A DNA stretch of 50,169 nucleotides from Zygnema cylindricum (GCA_037447655.1 JBBHKE010000478.1:133400-183568); one strand, 5' to 3'; positions 1 to 10,373 are shown, numbered from the stretch's first letter. Made by a program: numbers and translations. The notes: generated by a model not told the origin, from the sequence alone.

Positions 1-711
1 CCTTTCCCTTCCTCTGTTGGGAGTGGGGAAAACGGTACCGTGGCCTAGCCGCCGGAACTTCTGTCACCTCTTGCTGTTAGTTTACACCCTTCTGCATTTG
101 TACCAACGGTATTTGAAGTAAGATTCTGTGGAGTGAGTTCCAAACCGGTGAGGAGTGGAAGTGTAAATGTTCCAGCTCCTCGACACCCTCTAAAACCACC
201 TCTAGATATCTCGACCTTGATGAGTCCTCGAGGTCAACCGATTCGTTTCCGATCGATCAATGTGAATGTTTTCTCCTTTCTATAATCTAATAACATTACT
301 AGAAACGACAAAGATATACCTCTACCTTTCACAGTCCACCTGTCCATTTTACTTTCACTTTTTTTACCTGTCCACCTGACACTTTCCATCTCCATATAGA
401 AACAGCAAAGATCATTACAATAATCTAATATCTTTCCTCTTTTGTAAGTGTAACTAGCTAGCCTTTGCTTAGCCAACTGGAGCTCCTGAGTAGTTCCAGC
501 TCTATAGATCTCCACCAAAATCTCCCACAGCTCCTCGACCTTGTAAATGTGAAGGTGAGGAGTGGCCAAACCTTGAGTGAGGTGTCTTAGAATGAAGTTT
601 ATGGCAACCATGTTTACGTCTTCCCACATTTGATTGTCGTTCTCCACTGTCTTCAAGGCCGCCGATCCGGTGCCATGGCAAAAGGGGTGAGGGTTGTCTC
701 CTTCCCTTTCC
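1..711. repeat. Long mirror repeat (reversed, not complemented)
   Basis: Bases 1-350 read backwards as bases 711-362: position i matches position 712-i at every stretch I compared (1-21, 121-125, 241-246, 330-350). The 11-base centre 351-361 does not mirror. This is not an inverted repeat, because the left arm is the reverse and not the reverse complement of the right arm. The right arm is ordinary copia gag DNA; the left arm codes for nothing recognisable. Copies of the same gag elsewhere differ by several percent, while the two arms appear identical. No known recombination or replication route makes such a structure, so a data-handling or assembly artefact is the first explanation. It may continue left of the window. 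Confidence 0.93.
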
Positions 712-944
712 CCTTTTCGGATACACTGTTGTCTCGATCATTTGTCTCCTCCGCGGAAGCAGTCTCTGCTGTAGAAAACCTTACTCCTCTAAAAACTGGC
801 GATATTCTCGAAGGTGGACGTTTCACTTGTCCACTGACGATACCCCAGTATCGTTTTTTGCACAAAGCTCCCATCATCATGGCTTCCCAATAGATGAACC
901 AAGATCCATTGAATGTGGGCACCCTAGAGGGTGGGCCCATAACC
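362..944 (-). pseudogene. gag: Copia gag fragment, third tandem copy
   Basis: Capsid-like gag N-terminal region of the main copia family. Reading leftwards from the primer-binding site it gives MGPPSRVPTFNG, then FIYWEAMMMGAL, then a frame change near 655 into the helix-rich part (MWEDVNMVAINFILRHL, VEELWEILVEIYRAG, YTYKRGKILDYCNDL). This is the UBN2/DUF4219-like gag typical of plant copia elements. An in-frame ATG at 962-964 lies seven codons before the primer-binding site, inside LTR a. The peptide is closer to the copy ending at 5647 than to the one ending at 10373. The gene stops at 362, where the mirror centre begins, so its C-terminal part is lost or not assembled. Confidence 0.85.
930..944 (-). 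other. Primer-binding site (half-tRNA iMet), copy a
   Basis: On the minus strand the bases right after the LTR end are GGTTATGGGCCCACC. From memory of plant initiator tRNA-Met (...GGTGGGCCCATAACC...) this is an exact complement of the anticodon arm, not of the CCA end. Drosophila copia primes from the same half-tRNA. The ATG complementary to the CAU anticodon is in frame with gag (V-M-G-P-P). Confidence 0.85.
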
Positions 945-1654
945 TGCAATTCTGTGTCCTCCATTGGACTACAGAATACAGGAAGCCTCTAGACAGTTTT
1001 TAAATTGCCCCCTTTAAGCCACAGCCACTGCTGCCCAAGCAATCAAAGTGATAATCTGACTATACCCCTATGCAGCTTGGACTCCCGTGAGTCTGTAGGA
1101 AAAAGAATCTCTGAAAACGCCCAATAGGCGATAAGTTATTACAAACTCTCAAAGGGAGATGTGACTACCTACCAAAATTTTCGAAGCCCTGATTCCCTCT
1201 AATAACTTCTATCTACTGAAGTACGGGCCAATCAGATTACCGTATCGTACCAAAAAATACTACTGCCAGTGTACCTTTTGTATTTCCTATATACGAGAAG
1301 GCTATTAAGAGGACGCGTGTCTGCTTTTTACTCGTCCGTACATTCCTCGAATTCCTATTACCGAATGTCATCTCTTCACGTGGCTCCAGGTCATGCCACG
1401 TCACAAAACGCCAAGGTGACCACTCCGAGATTTCGGCGATGACGTGCGCCGTTGGATTTGTAATGAGACGTAATCTTAGCCTTTATAATTACTCGCGCGT
1501 TATTTGTTTCTCTGTTAAATAAATGCGAGGTATTCATTTTGAAATGATATCGTACTAAAACTGTATCAATGCACGCCGTATCCAATTTTAGTTAAATGGA
1601 TTTGTTCAATCCTAAATGTATATATATCTATCACCCGCTATGACATTTAGCATT

Positions 1655-1739
1655 GATCCTAGTCTAATAGGATAAAGCTGACCGCTATCGGCCAACTTGA
1701 CGAACCGGAGGTATCGGGATCAAATCCCGGGTCTGTCAA
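1655..1739 (+). ncRNA. tRNA-like Pol III module in LTR a (antisense to LTR)
   Basis: A region of about 85 bases resembling a tRNA: an A-box-like stretch near 1662-1682 (AATAGGATAAAGCTGACCG) and a T-arm with B-box GGATCAAATCC inside the stem-loop CGGGATCAAATCCCG at 1715-1729. A TTTTT run at 1745-1749 fits a Pol III terminator. Acceptor-stem pairing is not evident, so it is tRNA-derived and not a working tRNA. Confidence 0.6.
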
Positions 1740-1742
1740 GAC

Positions 1743-1767
1743 TATTTTTAGTAACCTACTAAAAATA
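1743..1767. other. 11-bp hairpin after the tRNA-like module
   Basis: TATTTTTAGTA, loop ACC, then TACTAAAAATA: a perfect 11-bp stem. Other LTRs of the family have an unrelated palindrome at the same place (GAGTGACTTAAGTCACTC at 49497-49514), so the fold is kept while the sequence is not. Confidence 0.7.
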
Positions 1768-1800
1768 ACTGCCTATTGAACTAAGGAAGTGATGGATCAA

Positions 1801-1857
1801 CCACCCTCTCTATCGTTCATTAACTACAACAAGTATGGGGGCTTGAGAGAGGAGGTG
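1801..1857. other. Large conserved LTR hairpin, copy a
   Basis: Arms CCACCCTCTCT and AGAGAGGAGGTGG flank a loop holding AACTACAACAAGTATGGGGG. The same fold is seen in LTRs b (6528-6584), c (11269-11326), d (44397-44454), e (43327-43361), g (49399-49461) and h (22045-22106). In e the arms are a different pair (GAGTCCT / AGGACTC) around the same loop. Confidence 0.75.
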
Positions 1858-1937
1858 GAGGCATGCTGTCTGTCCTTTTTCCTTTTTCTAACATATTTAA
1901 TCCTAGAAAATACTATAGAAATTTATTTATTTCAACA

Positions 1938-2527
1938 CACTCAAACATACCAAAATTAATGAAACGACATCAATAGTCAAACAGCGCTCGCGGACGCAAA
2001 TCTAACTATGTAAAATACATGATCAGACAGATGTCTGGCCCCTGCCAAACCATAATGAAACTTTAGTGGCTTTCAAACATTGCGGCACGCTGTACCACAT
2101 TGCGCCACATCATTGGATGCCGGAAAGGATGGGAGAAGGAAGGATGGCTCCCATGTTGACAAGTGTTATCCACAAACCCATGTTGTACTATGGCCGTACA
2201 AGAAGTAAAATTGGCCACTCTACCTTCTTGTACTATACACCCTTTTGATTGGCCTAGGAATGAGTAGTAGGTAGTTATGAGTAGGAGTTAAGGGACTTAA
2301 CGTGTTTGAGGCGCCTCACTCCAGGTGACCTTTTGTATTTATTGGCCATCTTTGACCAGCCATAACTTACTGCTCAGGGGAGCAAATTCAGTGATTCTTT
2401 TTACTTTTGACTCTCGGGAGTCTTCTCCTCACAAAGGCGAGGATGGTCGGAATATTTGTTTGCGTGGGCGACACTTATTTAGTGGGAAAGTTCTCCTTCT
2501 TCCACAAACCCCTAGGGTTACCACATG
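1938..2527 (+). mobile_element. Plus-strand LTR fragment replacing the end of RT
   Basis: Non-coding. From about 2060 to 2440 it matches, in plus orientation, the promoter-proximal and 3' part of the LTR family: compare 2160-2280 with the reverse complement of 42760-42900 (GGCCGTACAAGAAGTA, TACCTTCTTGTACTATACA, GTAGGTAGTTATGAGTAG), and the AGTGATTCTTTTT segment near 2390 with 45150 and 50150. It abuts the broken reverse transcriptase at 2527 and LTR a at 1937, in inverted orientation to both. The tRNA-like half is absent. Both junctions recur in the next copy (6664/6665 and 7254/7255). Confidence 0.7.
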
Positions 2528-3103
2528 AATTTTTTTTTCCTCTAACTCACCATTAAGAAAAGCAGTCTTAATGTCCATCTAGTGTATTTCCATGTCTTCC
2601 GCTCCCGCCAAACTGAGGAGAATCCTTACCAATGGGATCCAAATAAGTGGAGCAAAGGTCTCCTCATAGTCAATCCCCACTTTTTGGATGAACCCCTTTG
2701 CTACCAATCGAGCCTTATATCTCTCAATTGTATTATCTGGGTTCAGTTTTAGTTTAAATACCCATTTACACCCTATAGGTTTTCTGTCTGGAGGACAATG
2801 TGCTAGTTCCCAAGTATTTGCTTCCATGATAGAAGCCATCTCATCATTTATGGCTCTAATCCATCTTTCTATATCAACACTATATACTGCCTCTAAGTAA
2901 GACAGAGGCTCATCTGGGTGAGATAGCTTTGCTACCTTATGAACAGCTAGTTTTTCTTGTATTCTTTTGCTGCTCCTCCTTCCTCCCTCAAACTCCGAAG
3001 CTGGAATGGATGGAAGCCTTAGATTTCTTCTCACTATCTCATCGGCTCCTCTGTCCATGGAAGCAGGTTCTTGTTCCGCTTCTTCTATCTCCTCCAAGTC
3101 CAT
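2528..3103 (-). pseudogene. pol: Copia RT N-terminal part, copy A (truncated)
   Basis: Linker and start of the copia reverse transcriptase (RVT_2). Seen are DEPLSYLEAV, WIRAINDEMASIMEANTWEL, GCKWVFKLKLNPDNTIERYK, ARLVAKGFIQKVGIDYEETF and RILLSLAGAEDMEIH. A TAG replaces the expected CAG at 2577-2579, after which MDIKTAFLNGELEE is still readable; then homology ends at the LTR fragment. The YVDD catalytic motif, the rest of RT and RNase H are missing. The same stop and break occur in copy B, so they predate the duplication. Against copy B only about 3 of 174 residues differ. Confidence 0.9.
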
Positions 3104-3244
3104 AGGAGTGTGTGAGGTTTCTGGTGAGTCTCATGTATCTTGGATCTTCCCTGAATCTGCAATCACGGTTTCACTCATGTCCTTTTCGGGAACGACCGAG
3201 TTCTCCTCACTTTCGGACTCAAATCTTATTCTTATCTTCTTTGT

Positions 3245-4560
3245 TTATTTGAAGGGGTCAAATGACTTCCCTTCATTTATGACAACTAAATGTTTGACCA
3301 GAATGATATCTTTCTTTGCTAAGTCATAGACTCTATATCCTTTAACATCCTTATCATATCCCACAAAGTATCTAGGTTTTCCTTTAGCATCTAGTTTGCA
3401 GTTTTTTCTATCCGAGTCAAGACTGTAAACTTGGCTACCGAACACTTTAAGGTGTGAGATATCTGGTTTCCTTCCAACCCATCTCTCATAAGGTTTCACT
3501 CCCTTTACAGCTGAGGTAAGGACTCTATTTTTAATGTAGTTGGCACATTTTATTGCTTTTGCCCAAAATCTTTTTCCTATTTTCTTGTGTGCTAACATAT
3601 TGCATGCACTATCTCCTAGTGTTTGATTGAACCTCTCAGCTACTCCATTTTGTTCCAGGTAATATGGTACAACTTTTTGGTGTTGTACTCTCTCATCTCT
3701 CATATATTCCTCAAACTGGTTACAGGTATATTCCCCCCCATTATCACTCCTTATCCTCTTAATGGAGGTTTCATGCAACTTCTCACTCTAGGCTTTATAT
3801 TCTTTGAAGTAAGTTGATGCTTCAGACTTTGTTTTCACAAAGTAGACTCTAGAGTATTTAGACCAGTCATCGGTTATTGTCATCATAAACCTCTTTTTTC
3901 CAACAAAAGGTACTTTTGCTGGTCTCCAAATATCTGTGTGGACGAAGTCTAACATTTTCTCACCTCAATATGTGGCGCTTTTGGGAAAGGGAAGTATGTG
4001 AGCCTTACCTTGAGCACAACCACTACAATCATCCATCATTTCATTATCCCCAAATTGAATGCTTTTTACTACCCCAAGCTTTTTATTTTTTTTTCAGCCT
4101 ATCAAAATGCACATGCCCCAACCGCTTATGCCAAATCATCAATTTAGGAACACCAACATAATAAGAATTCTTCTTTTCATTACTCAGGTTAAGCCTAAAC
4201 ATTCCTTCGCTACCTTCAACTGCCGTGAAGTAAACTTCATCCCCATACTTAGCTGTAAACACTCCCTTTCTAGTGAAGGTATCAAACTCTTTGTCATCTT
4301 GCACAGACGTTGAGACAAGATTTTTACTCAGCTGAGGAATGTAGAGTAAATCTGTGAATGTAAGTATAGAAGTCTTGCCCTCCACTAAGACTTTCAGATC
4401 TACTGATCCCACTAGATCTGTAGTAACCACTCTCCCATCCCCATACTCTATCTATACAGTATGGATATTTCTTAGCTTAGTGAAGAGTTCTTTATCACGA
4501 CACATATGTATGGATGCACCTGAGTCGATGATCCATCTAACTTGTGGAGCTTCTCGAATA
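3245..4560 (-). pseudogene. pol: Copia protease and integrase, copy A (broken)
   Basis: Read in pieces from right to left: aspartic protease WIIDSGASIHMC near 4505-4540 with an intact DSGAS; GAG_pre-integrase region with WHKRLGHVHFDRL; then integrase core fragments RSDNGGEYTCNQFEEYM, EQNGVAERFNQT and the C-terminal KPRYFVGYDKDVKGYRVYDL ending at 3245. Stops and frameshifts break the chain, among them a TAG just before SEKLHE at about 3787 that is shared with copy B, and a stop soon after the protease motif. Integrase residues differ from copy B at about 14 of 177 positions (roughly 92% identity), clearly more than in RT. Not functional. Confidence 0.88.
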
Positions 4561-5647
4561 GTTCAAATCGCACACTTTTGTCTCCAACTGATCTCCTTCT
4601 CCTCCAGACTCTCGTCAAGAAGAAGTTCCCCATCCTCCTCAAAAGACTCATCTCGTTTTCTCCTGTCACTTTTGTAACCACAAATGCCTTTTTCTTCCCT
4701 CCAGAAGAACCCCCTCCATTGTTCTCTTAAAACCTCAGCTCCAACAACTTGACATAATCTGCGATGAAGTGTCTTGGTTTTTTGCAAAAATGACAAAGAC
4801 CCTTTGGGGGCCTTGGTCCTCCAGACTGATCTCTTTCCCCTTTGTAAGGTTTCTTCGAGTCTTTCCCCCATCGGTCCCCTCTTGCTGCTAGAGCATGAAT
4901 GCTCTTTCGTCCTCTATTAATCTCCATTGTGTTTTCCTGCACAAGTATCATTATGACCACTGTGTTCCATTTCCATGAACTATTAGGCATTCCCAGTACT
5001 CGGTACACTATGTTCTCAAACTCATCTGGTAACTTGATGATAAGAGTGTTAAATTTCATTTTCAATGTACCTGTCCACTCGACACTTTCCATCTCCATAC
5101 ACAAACAAGAAAGATCATTACAATAATCTAACATCTTTCCTCCTTTGTAAGTGTAACAAGCTAGCTTTTGCTCAGCAAACTGGAGCTCCTGAGTAGTTCT
5201 AGCTCTATAGATCTCCACCAAACTCTCCCACAGCTCCTTGGCCTTGTAAATGTGAAGGTGAGGAGTTGCCTAACCTTGAGTGAGGTGTCTTAGAATGAAG
5301 TTTATGGCAGCCATGTTTACGTCTTCCCACATTTGAGTGTCGTTCTCCACTGTCTTCAAGGCCGCCGATCCGGTGCCATGGCAATAGGGGTGAGGGTTAT
5401 CTCCTTCCCTTTCACCTTTTCGGATACACTGCTGTCCCCATCATATGTCTCCTCCGTGGAAACAGTCTCTGCTGTAGAAAACCTTACTCCTCTAAAACCT
5501 GGCAGTATTCGTGAAGGTGGACGTTTCACTTGTCCACTGACGATGCCCCAGTATCGTTTTTTGCACAAAGCTCTCATCATCATGGCTTCCCAATAGATGA
5601 ACCCAGATCCATTGAAGGTGGGCACCTTAGAGGGTGGGCCAATAACC
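4561..5647 (-). pseudogene. gag: Copia gag, copy A (broken)
   Basis: Gag from the primer-binding site at 5647 down to the acidic linker before protease. N-terminal MGPP-like start (here altered to VIGPPSKVPTFNG), FIYWEAMMMRAL, then LVEIYRARTTQELQFAEQKL and YTYKGGKMLDYCNDL, then the basic stretch and the zinc knuckle CHFCKKPRHFIADY. The last Cys of the CX2CX4HX4C knuckle is Tyr, and the conserved Gly before His is Arg, so nucleic-acid binding by the knuckle would be lost. Frameshifts occur near 5350 and 4730. The N-terminal part resembles the 362-944 copy more than copy B. Confidence 0.87.
5633..5647 (-). other. Primer-binding site (half-tRNA iMet), copy b
   Basis: GGTTATTGGCCCACC on the minus strand directly after LTR b: one mismatch (T for G) to the anticodon-arm complement seen in copies a and d. 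The mismatch changes the in-frame ATG to ATT, so gag of copy A loses this start codon. Confidence 0.8.
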
Positions 5648-6664
5648 TGCAATTATGTGTCCTCCATTGGACTATAGAATACAAGAAGCCTCTAGATAGT
5701 TTTTAACTAGCCCACTTTAAGCCACAGCCATTGCTGCCCTAGCAATCAAAGTGACAATCTGACTACACCCTTATGCAGCGTGGACTCCCTTGAATCTGTA
5801 GGAAAAAGAATCTTTGAAAATGCCCAACCAGGCGATAAGTTATGAGGTAGTAAAAACAGCAATTTGTACAAACCCTCAAAGGGAGAGGTGACTACCTACC
5901 AAAATTTTCTAAGTTGTGATTCCCTCTAATAACTTCTATCTACTGAAGTACGGGCCAATCAGATTACCGTACCGTACCAAAAAATACTACTGTTGGTGTA
6001 CCTTTTGTATTGCCTATGTACGACAAGGCTATTAAGCGGACGCGTGTCTGCTTTTTACTCGTCCGTACATTCCTCGAATTCCTATTACCGAATGTCATCT
6101 CTTCACGTGGCTCCAGGTCATGCCACGTCACAAAACGCCAAGGTGACCACTCCGATATTTCGGCGATGACGTGCGCCGTTGGATTTGTAATGAGACGTAA
6201 TCTTAGCCTTTATAATTACTTGCGCGTTATTTGTTTCTCTGTTAAATAAATGCGAGGTATTCATTTTGAAATGATATCGTACAAAAACTGTATCAATGCA
6301 CGCCGTATCCAATTTTAGTTAAATGGATTTGTTCAATCCTAAATGTATATATATCTATCACCCGCTATGACATTTAGCTTTGATCCTAGTCTAATAGGAT
6401 AAAGCTGACCGCTATCGGCCAACTTGACGAACCGGAGGTACCGGGATCAAATCCCGGGTCTGTCAAGACTATTTTTAGTAACCTACTAAAAATAACTGCC
6501 TATTGAACTAAGGAAGCGATGGATCAACCACCCTCTCTATCCTTCATTGACTACAACAAGTATGGGGGCTTGAGAGAGGAGGTGGAGGCATGTTGTCTGT
6601 CCTTTTTCCTTTTTCTAACATATTTAATCCTAGAAAATACTATAGAAATTTATTTATTTCAACA
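5648..6664 (-). mobile_element. Copia LTR b
   Basis: LTR of 1017 bp, TGTTGAAATAAAT at 6664 to ATAATTGCA at 5648. About one base in sixty differs from LTR a in the stretches compared (for example 1381-1580 against 6108-6307), but it is clearly more distant from LTR c. It lies between gag A and the second LTR fragment, and so is shared by the two tandem units. It carries the antisense tRNA-like module, the 11-bp hairpin and the large hairpin (6528-6584). Confidence 0.85.
6382..6466 (+). ncRNA. tRNA-like Pol III module in LTR b (antisense)
   Basis: Nearly identical to the module of LTR a: A-box-like TAATAGGATAAAGCTGACCG, T-arm CCGGGATCAAATCCCGG at 6441-6457, then a TTTTT run about ten bases on. 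Confidence 0.58.
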
Positions 6665-7254
6665 CACTCAAACATACCAAAATTAATGAAACGACATCAA
6701 TAGTCAAACAGCGCTCGCGGACGCAAATCTAACTATGTAAAATACATGATCAGACAGATGTCTGGCCCCTGCCAAACCATAATGAAACTTTAGTGGCTTT
6801 CAAACATTGCGGCACGCTGTACCACATTGCGCCACATCATTGGATGCCGGAAAGGATGGGAGAAGGAAGGATGGCTCCCATGTTGACAAGTGTTAACCAC
6901 AAACCCATGTTGTACTATGGCCGTACAAGAAGTAAAATCGGTCACTCTACCTTCTTGTACTATACACCCTTTTGATTGGCCTAGGGTTGAGTAGTAGGTA
7001 GTTATGAGTAGGAGTTAAGGGACTTAACGTGTTTGAGGCGCCTCACTCCAGGTGACCTTTTGTATTTATTGGCCATCTTTGACCAGCCATAACTTACTGC
7101 TGAGGGGAGCAAATTCAGTGATTCTTTTTACTTTTGACTCTCGGGAGTCTTCTCCTCACAAAGGCGAGGATGGTCGGAATATTTGTTTGCGTGGGCGACA
7201 CTTATTTATTGGGAAAGTTTTCCTTCTTCCACAAACCCCTCGGGTTACCTCATG
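6665..7254 (+). mobile_element. Plus-strand LTR fragment, second copy
   Basis: Counterpart of 1938-2527, shifted by 4727 bp and almost identical; no gene. It has the same junctions to the LTR 5' end and to the RT break, which shows that the whole unit was duplicated and not inserted twice. Confidence 0.7.
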
Positions 7255-7830
7255 AATTTTTTTTTCCTCTAACTCACCATTAAGAAAAGCAGTCTTAATG
7301 TCCATCTAGTGTATTTCCATGTCTTCCGCTCCCGCCAAACTGAGGAGAATCCTTACCAATGGGATCCAAATAAGTGGAGCAAAGGTCTCCTCATAGTCAA
7401 TCCCCACTTTTTGGATGAACCCCTTTGCTACCAATCGAGCCTTATATCTCTCAATTGTATTATCTGGGTTCAGTTTTAGTTTAAATACCCATTTACACCC
7501 TATAGGTTTTCTGTCTGGAGGACAATGTGCTAGTTCCCAAGTATTTGCTTCCATGATAGAAGCCATCTCATCATTTATGGCTCTAATCCATCTTTCTATT
7601 TCAACACTATTTACTGCCTCTAAGTAAGACAGAGGCTCATCTGGGTGAGATAGCTTTGCTACCTTATGAACAGCTAGTTTTTCTTGTATTCTTTTGCTGC
7701 TCCTCCTTCCTCCCTCAAACTCCGAAGCTGGAATGGATGGAAGCCTTAGATTTCTTCTCACTATCTCATCGGCTCCCCTGTCCATGGAAGCCGGTTCTTG
7801 TTCCGCTTCTTCTATCTCCTCGAAGTCCAT
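7255..7830 (-). pseudogene. pol: Copia RT N-terminal part, copy B (truncated)
   Basis: Same protein as 2528-3103: linker rich in Glu, DEPLSYLEAVNSVEIERW, NDEMASIMEANTWEL, GCKWVFKLKLNPDNTIERYK, GIDYEETFAPLIWIP, ending at EDMEIH followed by the shared in-frame TAG at 7304-7306 and then MDIKTAFLNGELEE. RT fingers and part of the palm are present; YVDD and RNase H are absent. It could not make an active polymerase. Confidence 0.9.
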
Positions 7831-7971
7831 AGGAGTGAGTGAGGTTTCTGGTGACTCTCATGAATCTTGGATCTTCCCTGAATCTGCAATCACGATTTCA
7901 CTCATGTCCCTTTCGGGAACGACCGAGTTCTCCTCACTTTCGGACTCAAATCTGATTCTTATCTTCTTTGT

Positions 7972-9290
7972 TTATTTGAAGGGGTCAAATGACTTCCCTT
8001 CATCCATGACAACTAAGTGTTTGACCAGAATGATATCTTTCTTTGCTAAGTCATAGACTCTATATCCTTTAACATCCTTATCATATCCCACAAAGTATCT
8101 AGGTTTTCCCTTAGCATCTAGTTTCCAGTTTTTTCTATCCGAGTCAAGACTGTAAACTTGGCTACCGAACACTTTAGGGTGTGAGATATCTGGTTTCCTT
8201 CCAACCCATCTCTCATAAGGTGTCACTCCCTTTACAGCTGAGGTAAGGACTCTATTTTTAATGTAGTTGGCACATTTCATTGTTTTTGCCCAAAATCTCT
8301 TTCCTATTTTCTTGTGTGCCAACATATTGCATGCACTATTTCCTAGTGTTTGATTGAACCTCTCAGCTACCCCATTTTGTTCCAGGTAATAAGATAAAAC
8401 TTTCTGGTGTAGTACTTTGTCATCTCTCATATATTCCTCAAACTGGTTACAAGTATATTCCCCCCCATTATCACTCCTTATCCTTTTAATGTGGGTTTCA
8501 TGCAACTTCTCACTCTAGGATTTATATTCTTTGAAGTAAGTTGATGCTTCAGACTTTGTTTTCACAAAGTAGACTCTACAGTATTTAGACCAGTCATCCG
8601 TTATTCTCATCATAAACCTCTTTCCTCCAACAAAAGGTACTTTTGTTGGTCTCCAAATATCTGTGTGGACCAAATCTAACACTTTCTCACCTCTATATGT
8701 GGAGCTTTTGGGAAAGGGAAGTATGTGAGCCTTACCTTGAGCACAACCACTACAATCCTCTATCATTTCATTATCCCCAAATTGAATGCCTTCTACTACC
8801 CCAAGCTTTTTCATTTCCCTCAACCTATCAAAATGCACATGCCCCAACCGCTTATGCCAAATCATCAACTTAGGAACACCAAAATAATAAGCAGTCTTCT
8901 TTTCATTATTTAGGTTTAGCCTAAACATTCCTTGGCTACCCTTATCTGCCCTGATGTAAACTTCATCCCCATACTTAGATGTAAAGATCCCCATTCTGGT
9001 GAAGGTATCAAACTCTTTGTCATCTAACAGAGATGTAGAGACATGATTTTTACTCAGCTGAGGAATGTAGAGTACATATGAGAATGTAAGTATAGAATTC
9101 TTACCCTCCACTAAGACTTTGAGATCTACTGATCCCACTAGATCTGTAGTAACCACTCTCCCATCCCCATACTCTATCTCTACAGTAGGGATTTTTCTTA
9201 GCTTAGTGAAGAGTTCTTTATCACAACACATATGCATGGATGCATTGGAGTCAATAATCCATCCTTCTGGTGGAGCTTCCCGAATTGCTC
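7972..9290 (-). pseudogene. pol: Copia protease and integrase, copy B (nearly open)
   Basis: Best kept protease-integrase of the main family. From right: WIIDSNASMHMCCDK (protease, DSGAS changed to DSNAS, so the flap of the active-site loop is altered), KYGDEVYIRADKGSQGMF, the HHCC zinc region WHKRLGHVHFDRL with CSGCAQGK, the first core Asp in VHTDIWRP, second in RSDNGGEYTCNQ, Glu in EQNGVAERFNQT, then the C-terminal GYDKDVKGYRVYDLAKKD. All DDE residues and the HHCC residues are readable. One amber stop at about 8514-8516 splits the chain between FKEYKS and SEKLHE; copy A has it too, and Trp is usual there in the D element (KAWAEKLHG). Confidence 0.9.
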
Positions 9291-10373
9291 CAAAGGCACA
9301 CTGTTGTCTCCGAGGGATCTCCTTCTCCTTTGAACTCTCGTCAAGAAGAAGCTCCCCATCCTCCTCAAAGGACTATCATCCGTTTTTCATGTCACTTTTG
9401 TAACCATAAGTGCATTTTTCTTCACTTCGGAGGAACCCCCTCCACGGTTCTCTTGGAGCCTCAGCTCTCACAGCTTGACACAATCTGCGATGAAGTGTCC
9501 CGACTTTTTGCAAAAATGACAAAGACACTTTGGGGGCCTTGGTCCCCCAAAATGATCTCTTTCCCCTTTGTAAGGTTTCTTTGGGTCCTTCCCCCATCGG
9601 TCCCCTCATGCTGCTAGAGCTTGAATGCTCTTTCTTCCTCTCCTAATCTCCATTGTGTTTTCCTGCACAACTATCACCCTGACCACTATGTTCCATTTCC
9701 ATGATGTATCAGGCATTTCATGTACTCGGTACCCTATGTTCTCGAACTCATCTGGTAACTTGATGATATGAGGATTAACTTTTTTTTTTAATGTACTGTC
9801 CACCCGACACTTTCCATCTCCATATACAAACAAGAAAGATCATTACAGTTATCTAACATCTTTCCTCCTTTGTAAATTTACCTCACTAGCTTTTGCTCAG
9901 CCAATTGGAGCTCCTGAATGGTTCCAGCTCTATGTATCTCCACCAAACTCACCCAAAACTCCTCAGCCTTGTAAATGTGAAGATGAGGGGTGGCCAAAGC
10001 TTGAGTGAGGTGCCTCAGAATGAAGTTCTTGGCAACCATGTTTACATCCTCTCACATTTGAGTATCGTTCTCCGTTGTCTTAACGGTCGCCGCTCCCTGT
10101 AGTGTGGCAATAGTAGTAAGGGGTGACTCCATCGCTTTCCCCTTTTCGGACACACTGTTGTCCCCATCATGTGACTCCTTTACTGAGGCAGTCGTTGCTG
10201 TAGGAAATCTTACTCCTCCAAATCTTGGTGGAGTTCCCGAAAGTGGACGTTTCACTTGTCCACTGACGATACCCCAGTATCGTTTTTCGCTCAAAGCTCC
10301 CATCATCATGGCTTCCCAATAGATGAACCTAGATCCATTGAATGTGGTCACCCTAGAGGGTGGGCCCATAACG
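9291..10373 (-). pseudogene. gag: Copia gag, copy B (frameshifted)
   Basis: Begins with MGPPSRVTTFNGSRFIYWEA at the primer-binding site and goes on to VEIHRAGTIQELQLAEQKL, the YGDGKCRVDSTLKKKVNPHI stretch, IKLPDEFENIGYRV and a basic region. The zinc knuckle CHFCKKSGHFIADC (about 9485-9530) keeps all four CCHC ligands, in a frame different from the longest open stretch there. An acidic tail with EEDGELLLDES leads to protease. At least three frameshifts are present. It is the most diverged of the three gag copies at the left of the window. Confidence 0.87.
10359..10373 (-). other. Primer-binding site (half-tRNA iMet), copy c
   Basis: CGTTATGGGCCCACC directly after LTR c: one mismatch at the first base to the tRNA-iMet anticodon-arm complement. 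The in-frame ATG is kept. Confidence 0.82.

Larger units (their letters stand above)
945..1937 (-). mobile_element. Copia LTR a
   Basis: LTR of the main copia family, 993 bp, running TGTTGAAATAAAT (5' end at 1937) to GAATTGCA (945). The 3' end is fixed by the adjoining primer-binding site and by LTR e, which ends at the same point (GAGTTACA) with no gag after it. It is very close to LTR b apart from a deletion of about 22 bases near 1140. It contains the antisense tRNA-like module (1655-1739), an 11-bp hairpin (1743-1767) and a large hairpin (1801-1857). There is no purine tract before its 5' end, so it is not a normal 3' LTR of the element to its right; it sits next to the LTR fragment 1938-2527. 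Confidence 0.85.

Noticed and set aside
1-350. Ordinary inverted repeat or hairpin at the window start
   Set aside because: The arms match only by plain reversal; the reverse complement does not match.
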